From Euphorbia lathyris (taxonomy: Eukaryota; Streptophyta; Magnoliopsida; Malpighiales; Euphorbiaceae), in the NCBI RefSeq assembly GCF_963576675.1, contig NC_088915.1:39089501-39153500 (forward strand): a stretch of 64,000 bases of DNA. Direction: 5' to 3'. A model generated the notes under the pieces. It saw nothing but the letters and a program-made list of their open reading frames with translations. It did no database searches and was not told where the DNA came from. Both the position numbers and the translations under genes were made by a program. Below, in pieces: positions 21,756 through 34,424 of the stretch (its first letter is position 1; each line of letters starts with the position of its first letter).

Positions 21756-22990
21756 GGACTATAGTTGTTTTTGGTTTTCTCTCCATCTTTGTTTTTTTGA
21801 TATTTTCTTTGTCTTCCTCCGTTCCTCTTCTTTTTTTCATGGGATCTGAATTTTTTAAATATCAGATGGATTGTGCGTTATATTTTTAGGTTTATGGGTG
21901 GTTATTTGTTGTTAGGTTTCTTTCTTTATTTTCCTTTTTTATTCTTCTTTTGCCACGGGTTCGTTTTTTAACTATTTTCTTATCATGAATAGATGTTAAG
22001 TACTGTGATTATATTCGAGGTTTGTGTTTCTTCTCTTAGTTTTCCCTTGATGGTCACTGATGTCTATGAAGTTTTTATTTTTATTTTTTTTATCTTTGTT
22101 AATATTTTTAGGACTTCAATGTTTCTATCTATAGCTCTGGAACCTCTGGTTTGAAGAGGTAAATAATTTTTTTTAGGTTTTTTTTCTCCTTTAGATATTG
22201 TTGTTCAATTTATATTGTTTGGAAAGTATTGAGCTCTTACAAATGCATGAAACTATGTTTCCTTTGGATTTTTTTATTGTCTGATGAAATAAAGGCGATC
22301 TTCTCCATCACTAGGGAGTTGTTGATTCGACATATGGGTTTTCAATATATTTCCCTCATTGTGACTTGTCACTTGACCTAGTTTAACGATCTTCAATCTT
22401 ATGGGTTTTTCTTTTATTTTTTAATTGATATTTCTTTTACTCTATTTTTTTTATGATTTTAGTATTAGTAGTTTTAAGTTTCCTTCTATTAAGGTTATTG
22501 TTGAGCTGAATTTGTTTGTATTTTCTTATCAGCACATGGACCTTAATTTTAGGTAAAGTAATTGCAAAACCAATCCACACAATTGGATAGAAAAGACCTA
22601 ATATGTTTAGTTTTGAGCTTCAAGACGTATAGAAAAGATAGCAAGGATCTCTATGTACTCAAATCCTTCGTTTGTACTAACATGATGTTTTTTTAAACTG
22701 TCACAATCTTTATTTTGTAAACTTTATTTTCATGATTATTTGACTATATCTTTCATTATATATATCAACTGGATGGATCTATATTATTCTGTACAAATTA
22801 AATATCAATTTCAGGTAATTGGTGTCTCTAACATACTAAAAGATTTCTCATGTACTTGAAAGGACGTTTCTTAGATAACTAACAATAAAACTAATAATTT
22901 TTTTGCACCAAATATGCAAACTCATTACTTTGCAAAATAACCTTTATTTTTCATATGTTTTTTTAAGTTTATATTAATTATAGTTTCTGA
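21756..22990. other. T-rich intergenic DNA
   Basis: No gene recognised. Composition is strongly T-rich on the plus strand between about 21760 and 22200. Confidence 0.4.
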
Positions 22991-22995
22991 TTACC

Positions 22996-23023
22996 CGAAG
23001 CAATGCAACGGCTTCGTCCTAGT
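22996..23023 (+). mobile_element. Possible Helitron 3' terminus
   Basis: CGAAGC ... GCTTCG forms a 6-bp stem, closely followed by TC-CTAG-T. This fits hairpin plus CTRR-T, but the spacer is only 2 nt. The 5' partner was not found. Confidence 0.3.
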
Positions 23024-23393
23024 ATAAGATGAAAGAATAAGATCCATATTAATAGATTAGGCCATTTTTTTCTAGTTCCATAATATAATTTTTTTTCTTT
23101 TCCTATAATAAATATATGGGTTGTACCTTGTAACTAAAAAATATGTATGAGGTTTTGTTCAATAAATAAATATATATATATATATATATATATTTGAGGT
23201 TCCTATTAAAGGCAAGATCAATCCTAAATCATGCAATAGGTTGATGCAAGAAAGTCACTTTTTGTTATTTGTTAGCATCCTGCCTCTTGTTTCTAACCCC
23301 TCTGTTTGTATGGGAGTTCTGAGGAGATGGGGAAGATCAGTAGAATGATCTTACTCCAAGAGATTCAATATCACCGAAGAGAAAAAGCCTAGT
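23024..23393. other. Intergenic DNA with a TA microsatellite, ending in the LTR target site
   Basis: (TA)n at about 23166-23193. The last five bases CTAGT (23389-23393) are the target duplication of the LTR element that follows. Confidence 0.5.
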
Positions 23394-25555
23394 TGTCACG
23401 TCTGTGTCTAAAAATATTATTTATAAGTTAATATTAGATTACATAATATTTTTAAGTTTATTTTATTTACCAATTAGGTGTTTTAAGTATATAATACGGA
23501 TTAATTCAGTTTTCAGGTGCCCATTATAACATTAAACATTATAATTAGATAAGTTTAAGGAATAAAAGGAAAATATATAGGAAATTGGGGTAGCAAAATA
23601 AGGGATTTCTTTTGTTAAGGGCTATTTTGGATATTAGGGAATTAAGAATTTAAGAGAAGTTTCTCTTTCTCTGAAAGAAAACGTTTTAATCTCCTTCTCT
23701 CCCTTTCTCTCTCTATTTTTTTTATTTGTCGAAGATGGCAAGGATTCTAGGAGCTTCGCTCCGATTCAGTTCCTCCGAACATGGTTGTCGGCTGAAATGG
23801 GTCTGATTATTCCATTTTAGAGGGACTTCGCTCCGGTCTATGGTGATCTCCTGTTAGTTTCTGTTAGTTTGAACAGTTCCTCCTAGTTTCTCACGGATTC
23901 AGTCTCTCATTGGCCGGATCTCAACATGCAGGTTAGGAGGTAAGAAATTCTAGTGATTCAGATTCTAGCTTTTTATGGTAAATCGTTTTTGTCCATACGT
24001 TCTGTTCACGATTTCCCCTTTTTTTTATTACAGTTGCATATTTATGTTGATATTCTCTCAGTTCTTCTAACTGAGAGTGCATGTCCCTCAAGCTAGAATA
24101 TGGTATTAGCTATATTTAGTTTGAAATAGGATGGGTTCGAGCTCTTTAAGGCCAAAATGAAAGGCAACAATTGAAGCTAAATTTTTCTTTCATCTTCTGT
24201 TACTGAATTAGTATAACTTGGTGGTTATTTATTTTGCAATCATGAAGTTGGATGCTATTGTTTGTCATATGATTCCTTTGGTGTGTTCTTGGATTTAAAA
24301 TGATGTTGTTTACTAAATCTAAGCTATTGAAGATATGATTGGTGGTGTTGGCAGATTTATTATCTCGAGAATTGTTTATATGGGGTTTTAACTTATATTG
24401 TGCTGTTTTGTGCAAGGAAAAGTTTTAATTTGCAGACAGTGAGTGATTTAGATGTAACATGAATGAATATATGTTTTCATCTAGTGGTAGATTGGTGCCA
24501 TTTAGTGGAGGCTCTGTCGTTTAAATTGTTGTTTGATATTTTAGCTCGAAAATGTGTTTCATCCTTGTTATCAAGGTCAATCGTTAAGTTTGATTTGTTT
24601 GGTAAAAATGTTTCGTTTAATAAAAGAGTCGTTTTAGTGATAGAATGAGTCATGTTAATTACACGAAAATGAGTCGTTTGCGTGTGCCTCATATTCGTGG
24701 AAAACCCTTCCGTGTGATCTTAATTATGCAAACTAAAACCCAAATAATCCTAAATAGAAACTCTGCTTAATAAACAATTAAGTACATCACAATATTAATA
24801 TACAAAAAAAAGGTACAGTGAATAATATAGGAGGGGCTAGTTGAAAATGGGAACAATGAGTGCATTTCTAAATCTGATTTGCTGGTATGAATTTATGGAA
24901 GGATATATGGAGGGGGTGAAAGGTTTCTTTAAATATGAGTTTTGGGTGTGATTATTTTTCCTCTTTTGCTGCAGAATTCGGTACAGAGAACGTACCGTTT
25001 AGGAGTGCATGAATTAGTTACCTATGTTTATTTTGAGCTAGTATTGAGCTTGTTAACTTAATCATTAATTTTTCTCAGAACTACGTGGCTTTGATTCCCA
25101 ATTAGGAAATACCGGGATATGTAAGAAGCTTGATTATATTATCAAGTCCAAGCCAATTTGATAGATTAAATTAAATATTTGTTAAGAGTTTGTTAGACTA
25201 TTAGGTTAGCTAATAATAAAACTTCAAAATTGTTTGTTCGTGTAGCGTAGGAATTAAGTGGTAAAAAATAGATTTGATATTATTGCTGAATCAACTTGAA
25301 TTTGAGAATAGATCGGTGACTATGGATCAAGGGAAAAAGAAATTAGTTATAGATCGTACTGCCTGAGGTACATGTCTTACTGTAACGAGTTATCAGGAAA
25401 TTATTTTTATTGAATTAATGGTAATAACGTTGGTAAACGTTCACTTAAAAGTTAAGGGCCGTGTTCTTAGAAATTAGAATCGTACTTTAGACTTACATGC
25501 GTCTGTTATTTAGTCTCATCGTCGTACCCGAAGCTGTTTAGGGTCGGGTTTGACA
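23394..25555 (+). repeat. 5' LTR (2162 bp)
   Basis: Starts TGTCACG, ends GGGTCGGGTTTGACA. Includes a pyrimidine-rich TTTCTCTTTCTCTG tract and a GGAGCTTCGCTCCG inverted motif near 23749. Confidence 0.92.
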
Positions 25556-25558
25556 TTT

Positions 25559-25571
25559 TGGTATCAGAACC
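25559..25571 (+). other. Primer binding site, iMet-like with one mismatch
   Basis: TGGTATCAGAACC three bases after the 5' LTR; canonical is TGGTATCAGAGCC. Confidence 0.75.
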
Positions 25572-27394
25572 CTAGGTTAATTTCCTCGGACCTAATATAA
25601 ATATATATAGTGATGGAGAAATTTCTATTTATTGTGTTGTATTAGTTAATAACGACAATTTTTAGTTACTATTCTTCAAAAGCAATTAGCATATGAGATA
25701 GTTGATTATCCATTTTGTGGATTTGCTGCCTATCTTCAATTGTAGGATTATGCTGACAATTTATGGTACTTACAATCATTAGTTTTCAATTAGAAGTAGC
25801 ACTTAATGCGATTTAATTTGATCAATTGGAACCATACAAATATTTTGATAGTGAGTACTTATTGCATGTTTTTCTAAGGTTTCACCAGTCATATGAGGAA
25901 ATGTGGTCTATGACCTTATCGAACTGTGATTTCAGCTTTTGAAGAATACGAGGACTAAAATTTTCTTTATTGTGTCTACGAGTTCACTTAATAACGAATT
26001 TCCTCATTTTTCTTTTTACAATAAATTGAACCTTGATCTATCTACTATTTGTATGGATTTTTTGGTATGGTTAATTGAATTAAAGATGAATTGGACTTAT
26101 GGATCCATAAGAGTGCATTGAGTGGTTTAGAAGATTTTAGGTGTTTGTATGGATAATGTTAATTTTAAGTTTATTAAATCATAGTTTTAGTTTACAAGGT
26201 CTTTACTAGTCATAGATTTTACAGGTTTTCAATATATATACATCAAAGTTTGTAAAACTTTGATCATAATCAAGACATTATGAAGTACTTTATTATATGG
26301 GCTGGTGAACTAGGTGGAAGTATATTTGGAGTATTTACAAGTTTAATATATAAATAAAAACTGAATACTTATAGGTTTATAGGCCTTATGAGTGGAGCTA
26401 TTTTTTTATACTTTGAGTTGGTCTGATTAAGGTTTGAGTTACTATTTTTTTATAGACCTCAATGTGGGGTGAAGCAAGGTACTTGGGAGTTAATTTTTTT
26501 TATACTTTGAGTTAATATATGGAACCATGGATTCGAATAGTGAAATTTAAGAGTGGTTTAGATTTAGTTAATGAATCTTGAGACTTTAATGATTGAGGAT
26601 ATATTTATTCGAATTCTAATTTATATAATATTTTCCGTGTTTATGGTCAAGATATCCTTGGGTTTTGTTTGTAGTTTATACTTATTACAATCAAATTGAG
26701 TGTTTTATAGGTGAACTGATGGAATTAAATGGGGTTATATATTTTGCAAACTTATAGTGTGGTAAAGTTCTCACTTAGACTTGGTTTGGTCATGCTTTGG
26801 TAATCATAATTAAGGCATATTACGTGTTTGTTTGGAGCTCTTTGTGCTTCACAGGTCCAAAAAGAGCGAATTAATTGGTTTTAGATCTTAGGTTGTAAAA
26901 TGAGTTAAAAGTTATTATTCTCATATTGATAAACAAAAAAAAGCTATGGTTTATATATATACCATGTCAAAATTACTATTTTGAAGACAAAAATTAACTT
27001 AAGATTTTGTTGCTCCATGATATCATTGAGTGGGTAGTTGGTACTCCATAAAGATGGACTTTGGATGATTTTGGATGCCATGAGAACTGTCAAGTAAAGA
27101 AGCTCTCTGAAATTTGGTTTTGTGGATGTGATTGAGACATGATTTATAAGTCAAAATGTTTTGGTATGTGAAACTAGTTTTCTTTTTAAGGGTTGATTGT
27201 TGACATGCGTGAACAGAGATAAAATTCTACAAATGAAGGGCATATGAATTTGCTGGAAAATATGAAATGTTTGATATTTTAATAATAGCAAATATTGGAA
27301 TTTGATATCGGAAACTTTATGAGATTAGTCTATGAGAAAGGAAATTATGTATATATATTCCTACTTTAAATGAGTATTTTGAAAAAAAAAAGTA

Positions 27395-28290
27395 TTTTTG
27401 GTATCCGTCAGAAGTAGTCCGGATAGGTGGGTTGTTATTTAAAGACCATATTTAGTGAGAAATATGGCCTATGTACACAGTCTAAAGACCTAATCGGGTA
27501 TGACAGCGAAGCATTAGGTAAGACCATACGAGATTAGGCAATGTTAAAGAGATGTCTCGAATATGTTTATATGTTATGGATTGATACATGAGGGGATACT
27601 CAGTGATGGATACAATATTGAAATTGATTTAAACTTTCGTTTTTGTAAAGTGTTCATATAATGATCATTATGTTTTGATTATATTGATTTGAAAATATGA
27701 GATATAACTATAGTTAGTTTGATAATTGAATAAAAATGTTATTTTCAAGTTATTAACTTTAAGGTATCCTTTTGATAAAATGTATATGTGTAGCTATTTT
27801 AAGTGAAAATTAGTTATTTTTATTTTTATTATAGATAACTACTTACCGAGATTTCTATCTAAAGGTTTTTACTTGTTTTAATGTTTTAGGCGAAGAGGTA
27901 TGAGATGCTAATGTTTAAAAAAATGGAAGTTGGGTTTGAATTTGATGGTTTATTTTTATGAAATTTTGGTTAAATTGTTATTTTGATGGAAAAGTTATAT
28001 AAATTGAAGTTTGGTTGGATATTTGTTGAATTTTGATCTAGTTGGTATTTTAATAGAAAAATGTTTAGTATCCATCGCGAGTAGTCCGGACGGGTGGCTT
28101 TGATATTTGAAAACCATGTTCAGTGAGGGACATGGCCTGTGTACATAGTTGAAAGACCTATCGGGTATGGCAAAGAAGTGTTGGATAAGACCATGCGGGA
28201 CTAGGCAATAATATGAGACATCTCGAATATGGATATGATTAGATATATGATAAAGAGGATGTACTTTCTGATGGATACATACGTTAAACT
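27395..28290 (+). repeat. Internal direct duplication in the non-autonomous element
   Basis: A ~230-bp block starting near GTAGTCCGGATAGGTGGGTT (about 27413) recurs, diverged, near GTAGTCCGGACGGGTGGCTT (about 28081). Shared words include ACCAT.TT.AGTGAG, CCTATCGGGTATG.CA and GAGACATCTCGAATATG. The copies are ~670 bp apart, so the unit plus spacer was probably duplicated in tandem. Confidence 0.7.
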
Positions 28291-28480
28291 AATTAAAATG
28301 TCATATTTTAACGAAATACTTTGACTGAACCCATATTTTGAAAGATATTGACGAATGATTTACGGGTATGATTCACTTTACAAAGTTTTGAAATAACAGG
28401 AGAATTTTTTTTTAAGGTAATAACTTGAAATAGTTAAGAATGAGTATAAGAATTTATGAATTTTGAGGGCAAAATTCTTT

Positions 28481-28494
28481 AAGGTGGTGAGAAT
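28481..28494 (+). other. Polypurine tract
   Basis: AAGGTGGTGAGAAT immediately precedes the 3' LTR, where second-strand priming is expected. Confidence 0.6.
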
Positions 28495-30655
28495 TGTCAC
28501 GTCTGTGTCTAAAAATATTATTTATAAGTTAATATTAGATTACATAATATTTTTAAGTTTATTTTATTTACCAATTAGGTGTTTTAAGTATATAATACGG
28601 GTTAATTCAGTTTTCAGGTGCCCATTATAACATTAAACATTATAATTAGATAAGTTTGAGGAATAAAAGGAAAATATATAGGAAATTGGGGTAGCAAAAT
28701 AAGGGATTTCTTTTGTTAAGGGCTATTTTGGATATTAGGGAATTAAGAATTTAAGAGAAGTTTCTCTTTCTCTGAAAGAAAACGTTTTAATCTCTTTCTC
28801 TCCCTTTCTCTCTCTATTTTTTTTATTTGTCGAAGATGGCAAGGATTCTAGGAGCTTCGCTCCGATTCAGTTCCTCCGACCATGGTTGTCGGCTGAAATG
28901 GGTCCGATTATTCCATTTTAGAGGGATTTCGCTCCGGTCTGTGGTGATCTCCTGTTAGTTTCTGTTAGTTTGAACAATTCCTCCTAGTTTCTCACGGATT
29001 CAGTCTCTCATTGGCCGGATCTCAACATGCAGGTTAGGAGGTAAGAAATTCTAGTGATTCAGATTCTAGCTTTTTATGGTATATCGTTTTTGTCCATACG
29101 TTCTGTTCACGATTTCCCCTTTTTTATTACAGTTGCATATTTATGTTGATATTCTCTCAGTTCTTCTAACTGAGAGTGCAGGTCCCTCAAGCTAGAATAT
29201 GGTATTAGCTATATTTAGTTTGAAATAGGATGGGTTCGAGCTCTTTAAGGCCAAAATGAAAGGCAACAATTGAAGCTAAATTTTTCTTTCATCTTCTGTT
29301 ACTGAATTAGTATAACTTGGTGGTTATTTATTTTGCAATCATGAAGTTGGATGCTATTGTTTGTCATATGATTCCTTTGGTGTGTTCTTGGATTTAAAAT
29401 GATGTTGTTTACTAAATCTAAGCTATTGAAGATATGATTGGTGGTGTTGGCAGATTTATTATCTTGAGAATTGTTTATATGGGGTTTTAACTTATATTGT
29501 GCTGTTTTGTGCAAGGAAAAGTTTTAATTTGCAGACAGTGAGTGATTTAGATGTAACATGAATGAATATATGTTTTCATCTAGTGGTAGATTGGTGCCAT
29601 TTAGTGGAGGCTCTGTCGTTTAAATTGTTGTTTGATATTTTAGCTCGAAAATGTGTTTCATCCTTGTTATCAAGGTCAATCGTTAAGTTTGATTTGTTTG
29701 GTAAAAATGTTTCGTTTAATAAAAGAGTCGTTTTAGTGATAGAATGAGTCATGTTAATTACACGAAAATGAGTCGTTTGCGTGTGCCTCATATTCGTGGA
29801 AAACCCTTCCGTGTGATCTTAATTATGCAAACTAAAACCCAAATAATCCTAAATAGAAACTCTGCTTAATAAACAATTAAGTACATCACAATATTAATAT
29901 ACAAAAAAAAAAGGTACAGTGAATAATGTAGGAGGGGCTAGTTGAAAATGGGAACAATGAGTGCATTTCTAAATTTGATTTGCTGGTATGAATTTATGGA
30001 AGGATATATGGAGGGGGTGAAAGGTTGCTTTAAATATGAGTTTTGGGTGTGATTATTTTTCCTCTTTTGCTGCAGAATTCGGTACAGAGAACGTACCGTT
30101 TAGGAGTGCATGAATTAGTTACCTATGTTTATTTTGAGCTAGTATTGAGCTTGTTAACTTAATCATTAATTTTTCTCAGAACTACGTGGCTTTGATTCCT
30201 AATTAGGAAATACCGGGATACGTAGGAAGCTTGATTATATTATCAAGTCCAAGCCAATTTGATAGATTAAATTAAATATTTTTTAAGAGTTTGTTAGACT
30301 ATTAGGTTAGCTAATAATAAAACTTCAAAATTGTTTGTTCGTGTAGCGTAGGAATTAAGTGATAAAAATAGATTTGATATTATTGCTGAATCAACTTAAA
30401 TTTGAGAATAGATCGGTGACTATGGATCAAGGGAAAAAGAAATTAGTTATAGATCGTACTGCCTGAGGTACATGTCTTACTATAACGAGTTATCAGGAAA
30501 TTATTTTTATTGAATTAATGGTAATAACGTTGGTAAACGTTCACTTAAAAGTTAAGGGTCGTGTTCTTAGAAATTAGAATCGTACTTTAGACTTACATGC
30601 GTCTATTATTTAGTCTCATCGTCGTACCCGAAGCTGTTTAGGGTCGGGTTTGACA
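28495..30655 (+). repeat. 3' LTR (2161 bp)
   Basis: Nearly identical to 23394-25555, ending TTTGACA followed by the CTAGT target copy. Confidence 0.92.
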
Positions 30656-30660
30656 CTAGT

Positions 30661-30949
30661 CAAAGGAATTTAAACAACTGAATTACCCGAGGCTATCCTA
30701 GTTCTTGTTTCGCTAACACGAGGAAAGTCTGGTTCTAATGTAGGATTATTTCAACAGTAAATTATTTCTTTGAATGTTTTTCTTCTCTTGTTTATAGCGG
30801 GTGTCTATGGCTAGGGATAGAGACAACTCATGTCTCTAGGGCTGTAGCTTCCTGATCTCCAGCACCATCCCTGGGTAGGGTGGTACCGCCCTGGACAACC
30901 CCTCTAAAAGAGAAATAATTATATATATATATATGTGTGAGAAATAAAA
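30661..30949. other. Unassigned sequence between LTR element and SINE-like unit
   Basis: A GC-richer patch around 30800-30905 (GGGTGTCTATGGCTAGGGAT onwards) follows a pyrimidine tract and an AG, so it could be an exon relic, but I recognise no protein. Confidence 0.3.
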
Positions 30950-31045
30950 TAGAAGAATAACTTAGCACAATTGGTTTAAGAATGAGTTAAAAACCTCTCC
31001 ACCTCTAAGTAAGTCTTTGGTTTGAACCTCCACTATTCCTTTTTT
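30950..31045 (+). mobile_element. tRNA-derived SINE-like unit
   Basis: TAGCACAATTGGTTTAAG resembles a Pol III A box and GGTTTGAACCTCC a B box, about 55 bp apart, followed by a pyrimidine-rich stretch. The spacing fits a tRNA-derived SINE. No target duplication was identified. Confidence 0.45.
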
Positions 31046-31677
31046 TCCCTTAAAAAAAATCATTATTCAAACCTTTATTTTTTCTCCAATTTTATTTTTC
31101 CCCTTTAATAAAAAATTCATTATCCAATTTTAATTTTTTCCTTTTAATAAAAAAGTCAAAATTTTCCTTTAAATCAAATATTAATACTATTATCTAATTT
31201 TAGGGGTAATGATTTGGGGTTTTAATTTAGAAAATTAGAATTGAATTTATAGAAAATAAAAATTTATATGCTTTTCCCGTTGAATACTTTTAATTTTATA
31301 GTTAACATATTAAAACAAATAAGTTTTATTATACAAGAGGTTAATTTTTTTTTATCTAGTCCTAAAGGGCTGAATTTTAAAAAATTACCCTCAACCACAG
31401 TGCTAAAATTAGCCCTGTAGAAATGAAATCCTGCCTATGGCATATGGATTCATGTCTTCTTCTACACTCCAATTGGATGTAATGGTGAAATCAGGATTGA
31501 AATCTTTGAAGGGCTTGAAAGTATATGAAAAAAAAATACTACTTTAATATATTTATAAAATAATACATCAATCAATATGTGAGAAATTCATAGCATCTCT
31601 TACTAAATAAAGGATATAAAGGATATAATTTTTAAGTTTTAAGTTTCTTTTAATAGACAACTAGTATAAACTGTCTT
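31046..31677. other. AT-rich intergenic DNA
   Basis: Runs of CAATTTTATTTTTCC-like sequence; nothing recognisable. Confidence 0.4.
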
Positions 31678-33030
31678 AGGCCCTGTTTTTTTTACTTAAA
31701 TTCAGCATAAGTAAATTCAGTTCAGTTCAACAACATTAATTTAATTTAATTTTAGTAATTATTATTATTTATTATTATTATAATTATAATTATTTATATA
31801 TAATGGCGTTTGGTTCGCATAAGGGTAACAGAATGGAATCAAGAAAGGGAAACAAGGAGAAAGGAATGGAATGACCCTAAATTTCCTTCTCTGTTTGTTT
31901 CAGTTCCATTTGGTTGTTTGGTTGACATTATGTAATAAACTAGACTTGCATTTTTAACAATAATTTCTATACAATAATATGTCTATATTAATAAATTAAT
32001 CACATGTAAATATAAGAATGAAAATCAATTTATTCAACTATTAAAATCAAAAGAAAATGAAACTGATGAAATGGAAATAAAATAAATCAAAGAAAATGCA
32101 TAAATATTTTATTTAAAAAAATAATTATTTTAAAATAATTAAAAATAAATACCAAAGCCGAATGATATGATAAAAGAAAAATATTTGTCAAAATTATTTT
32201 TCAGGATAAAAAATAAAAACAAATAAGTATAAGGATAAAAAATGAGATTAGTCTAGGGATAAAAAATAAAAATAAATAAATATAAGGATCAAAATAAAAA
32301 TAAAAAAGTAAAAATTAGTTAAAAAATATTTTTTAAGCATAAATAAATAAATAATATATAAGTATAAGGATCAAAAGTGAAATTAATCGAATGATTAAAA
32401 AAGTAAGAATAAATAAATATATGGATCAAAATAAAATTAAAAATAAAATAGAGATTAAAATGAAATTTTATAAGGACAGTGGATATTTAAATTAGTGAGA
32501 AAGAGGGGAAAGGAAATGGAAAACCTTAGGGGGTTAGAGGGAATGAGAATGGAGAAGTTAGGGGTAAACCCAAAACTAAAAGAGGGTAAAGGAAATTATT
32601 GAATTGATAAAACAAACACCAACAAAAGGAATGAAACCTTCTCATTCCCTTACCCTTTCCTGAAACCCCTAAAACAAATGGCCCCTAATTATAATTATTT
32701 ATATATAATTTAGTATTTAATATTATTTAAATATAAATTCATCATTATTTATTATAATTATAATTACTTATATATAACTTACAATTTATTAAATATATAT
32801 AATATATAATTTTTATTATATTTTTTTATATATAATATATCATTTGTTATTATATATATAATTTATCATTATTTATTTTAATTATAATTATTTATATATA
32901 AAATATATCATTATATATATAATTTATTATAATTATAATTATTTTGTGCAATTCAATTAAGTTCAGTTCAGTAGCATTCAGTTAATTTAATTTAATTTAA
33001 TTTAATTTCAGTCAAAAAGAACATGCCATT
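31678..33030. repeat. AT-rich composite repeat with weak inverted ends
   Basis: AGGCCCTGTTTTTTTTACTT at the left and the reversed right end GGCATGTTCTTTTTGACTGA are weakly inverted, and TTCAGTTCAGTTC / AAGTTCAGTTCAGTAGC mark the inner arms, as in some hAT MITEs. Between them are several copies of TTATAATTATTTATATATAA and a second element (31803-32686). No target duplication was found. Confidence 0.35.
31803..32686. mobile_element. Possible Tourist/PIF-Harbinger-like MITE (~880 bp)
   Basis: The left end TGGCGTTTGGTTCGCATAAG and the reversed right end GGGGCCATTTGTTTTAGGGG share a GGCNTTTGT/G core. TAA flanks both sides, the 3-bp duplication of this superfamily. However the flanking AT repeat (TTATAATTATTTATATATAA) is itself repeated here, which weakens the TSD argument. 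Confidence 0.4.
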
Positions 33031-33059
33031 ACTTCTCTTTGTAAAGAGAGAGAAAGAGA

Positions 33060-33330
33060 ATGCAAGGAAAAAAAACTAGTTTTTATTTTTCTAATTTACA
33101 TATTATCAATTTCATTAAAATTTTAAAACTAAATATAAAAATAAACCTTATGATTTATATTATTTTAAAACATAAATCATGTGGTTTAAAAATTTATAAA
33201 CAGGTATCTCAAGGTTTTATGCTGTTAGTAAACATAGTTCAAAATACTAACTACGTGACATTGTTAGTAAAAAAGTAAAAGGGTAAATTTATCTTTCTTT
33301 TATTGTTTATTAATTAACTTTTATTCTCTT
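33060..33330. repeat. Diverged Pack-MULE arm (family P)
   Basis: AAATAAACCTTATGATTTAT ... AAATCATGTGGTTTAAAAAT ... CAGGTATCTCAAGG ... GTTAGTAAACATAG ... GTCA/GTTAGTAAAAAAG follows, word by word, the arm of the elements at 39094 and 55330 (AAATAAACCTTGTGGTTACA ... CATGTGGTTTAAAAGTTT ... GGTACCTTGAGG ... CGTTAGCAAACAC). It is much older than the other copies. Confidence 0.55.
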
Positions 33331-33429
33331 TACCTATAAATGAATGACACATTACCACATTTATTCTCTCACTTGACCCTCCCGTCTTCATCATATCACG
33401 AAATTATACTTCTTCATATAAAAAGTTGA

Positions 33430-33432
<3 letters not shown>

Positions 33433-33490
<58 letters not shown>
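33433..33490. repeat. (TA)n microsatellite
   Basis: About 58 bp of uninterrupted TA. Confidence 0.95.
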
Positions 33491-33492
<2 letters not shown>

Positions 33493-33937
33493 GAATAAGT
33501 CCATTAGGTAATGGGGAATCGACGGTTAAAAAGATCGGCCAACTGTCACAGTGGTGTAGTGGTTATCGATATTACAAAATCTAAAATTGAGTGATTTTTA
33601 TGTTACATTTTTAAGTTCAGTGATCATACTTCAATAATCATACCGTGAAAATGAGCGAAGTTTATTGATTATAGATGTAATTTAACCCTAAAAGAAAAGC
33701 CTACACTAAATAGTTATCTATAAGCCTCTCCTCCTACTCTCTTCTCTTCTCTTCTCCTCATCGACAGTCTTCTTCCGACCGACATCTCCTCCTAATGTCA
33801 GTGTAGTTGATGCTGCTCTGGAATATCGGTCCAATCTCGTTGGAAGTCTGGTGACAGTCTTTCTTTCTCTCTTTCTTTTGTTTTGAAAAAGAAACAGAGT
33901 CTCTTTCCATTATTAATTAAGGAATGAAAACCAATTA

Positions 33938-34120
33938 AGGTTGGTTTGAGTGGTTAAGGGACTCAAATCACTTAAGTTCAAGAATCGAAAAATCTGACAA
34001 CAGCTTTTTGGGTATGACGCACTTACAATAACCTATCGGCTACAGAAAAAAAGATAGATAAGGGTATTTTGGCGGATGACCATATCAAGTTAGGTGAGTA
34101 GCTGCTCTTGTACCATGAGT
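33938..34120 (+). mobile_element. SINE-like unit
   Basis: TTTGAGTGGTTAAGGG resembles an A box and AGTTCAAGAATCG a weak B box, followed by GACAACAGCTTTTTGGGTAT, which resembles the body of plant SINEs. No tail or target duplication was defined. Confidence 0.35.
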
Positions 34121-34424
34121 GTTTTACTTTGTAGTAGGGCTGGTAATTTTATATTGGTACTTATCAAATGTGTTGATGTTTGTTCATATATTTATTTATT
34201 TATTTTTAAGTAATTTTATATCGTCACAATTCAATTATCATTTTGTAATCGGACGATGGCAGATCAAGTGTTAAAAAATAGTCATATGAATTATTAGTTC
34301 ATATGTATTGTAATATTTTTCTCCATTTTAAAACACTTTGTAAATCTTTTTTAATTAAAATTGCCAAATCTTTCTCAGGTCTACCATTAATTTCCGGTGT
34401 GTGTTTCGGTGTTTATGTGTATCT

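Larger units (their letters stand above)
23394..30655 (+). mobile_element. Young non-autonomous LTR retrotransposon, 7262 bp
   Basis: Two direct copies of about 2.16 kb start TGTCACG and end TTTGACA. The element is flanked by an exact 5-bp duplication CTAGT (23389-23393 and 30656-30660). A primer site with one mismatch to the iMet type follows the 5' LTR and a purine-rich tract precedes the 3' LTR. The 2.94-kb inside (25556-28494) has no frame over ~60 codons with any retroviral motif, so it must be moved by a relative (LARD-like). I count roughly two dozen LTR differences by eye (about 1%), so the insertion is recent. Confidence 0.92.

Noticed and set aside
24200..24692. Small frames found identically at 24200-24692 and 29299-29791
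   Set aside because: They are the same LTR sequence in the two LTRs; no coding motif.
33540..33560. tRNA-like AGTGGTGTAGTGGTTATC
   Set aside because: Only an A-box-like stretch; no B box or cloverleaf follows.
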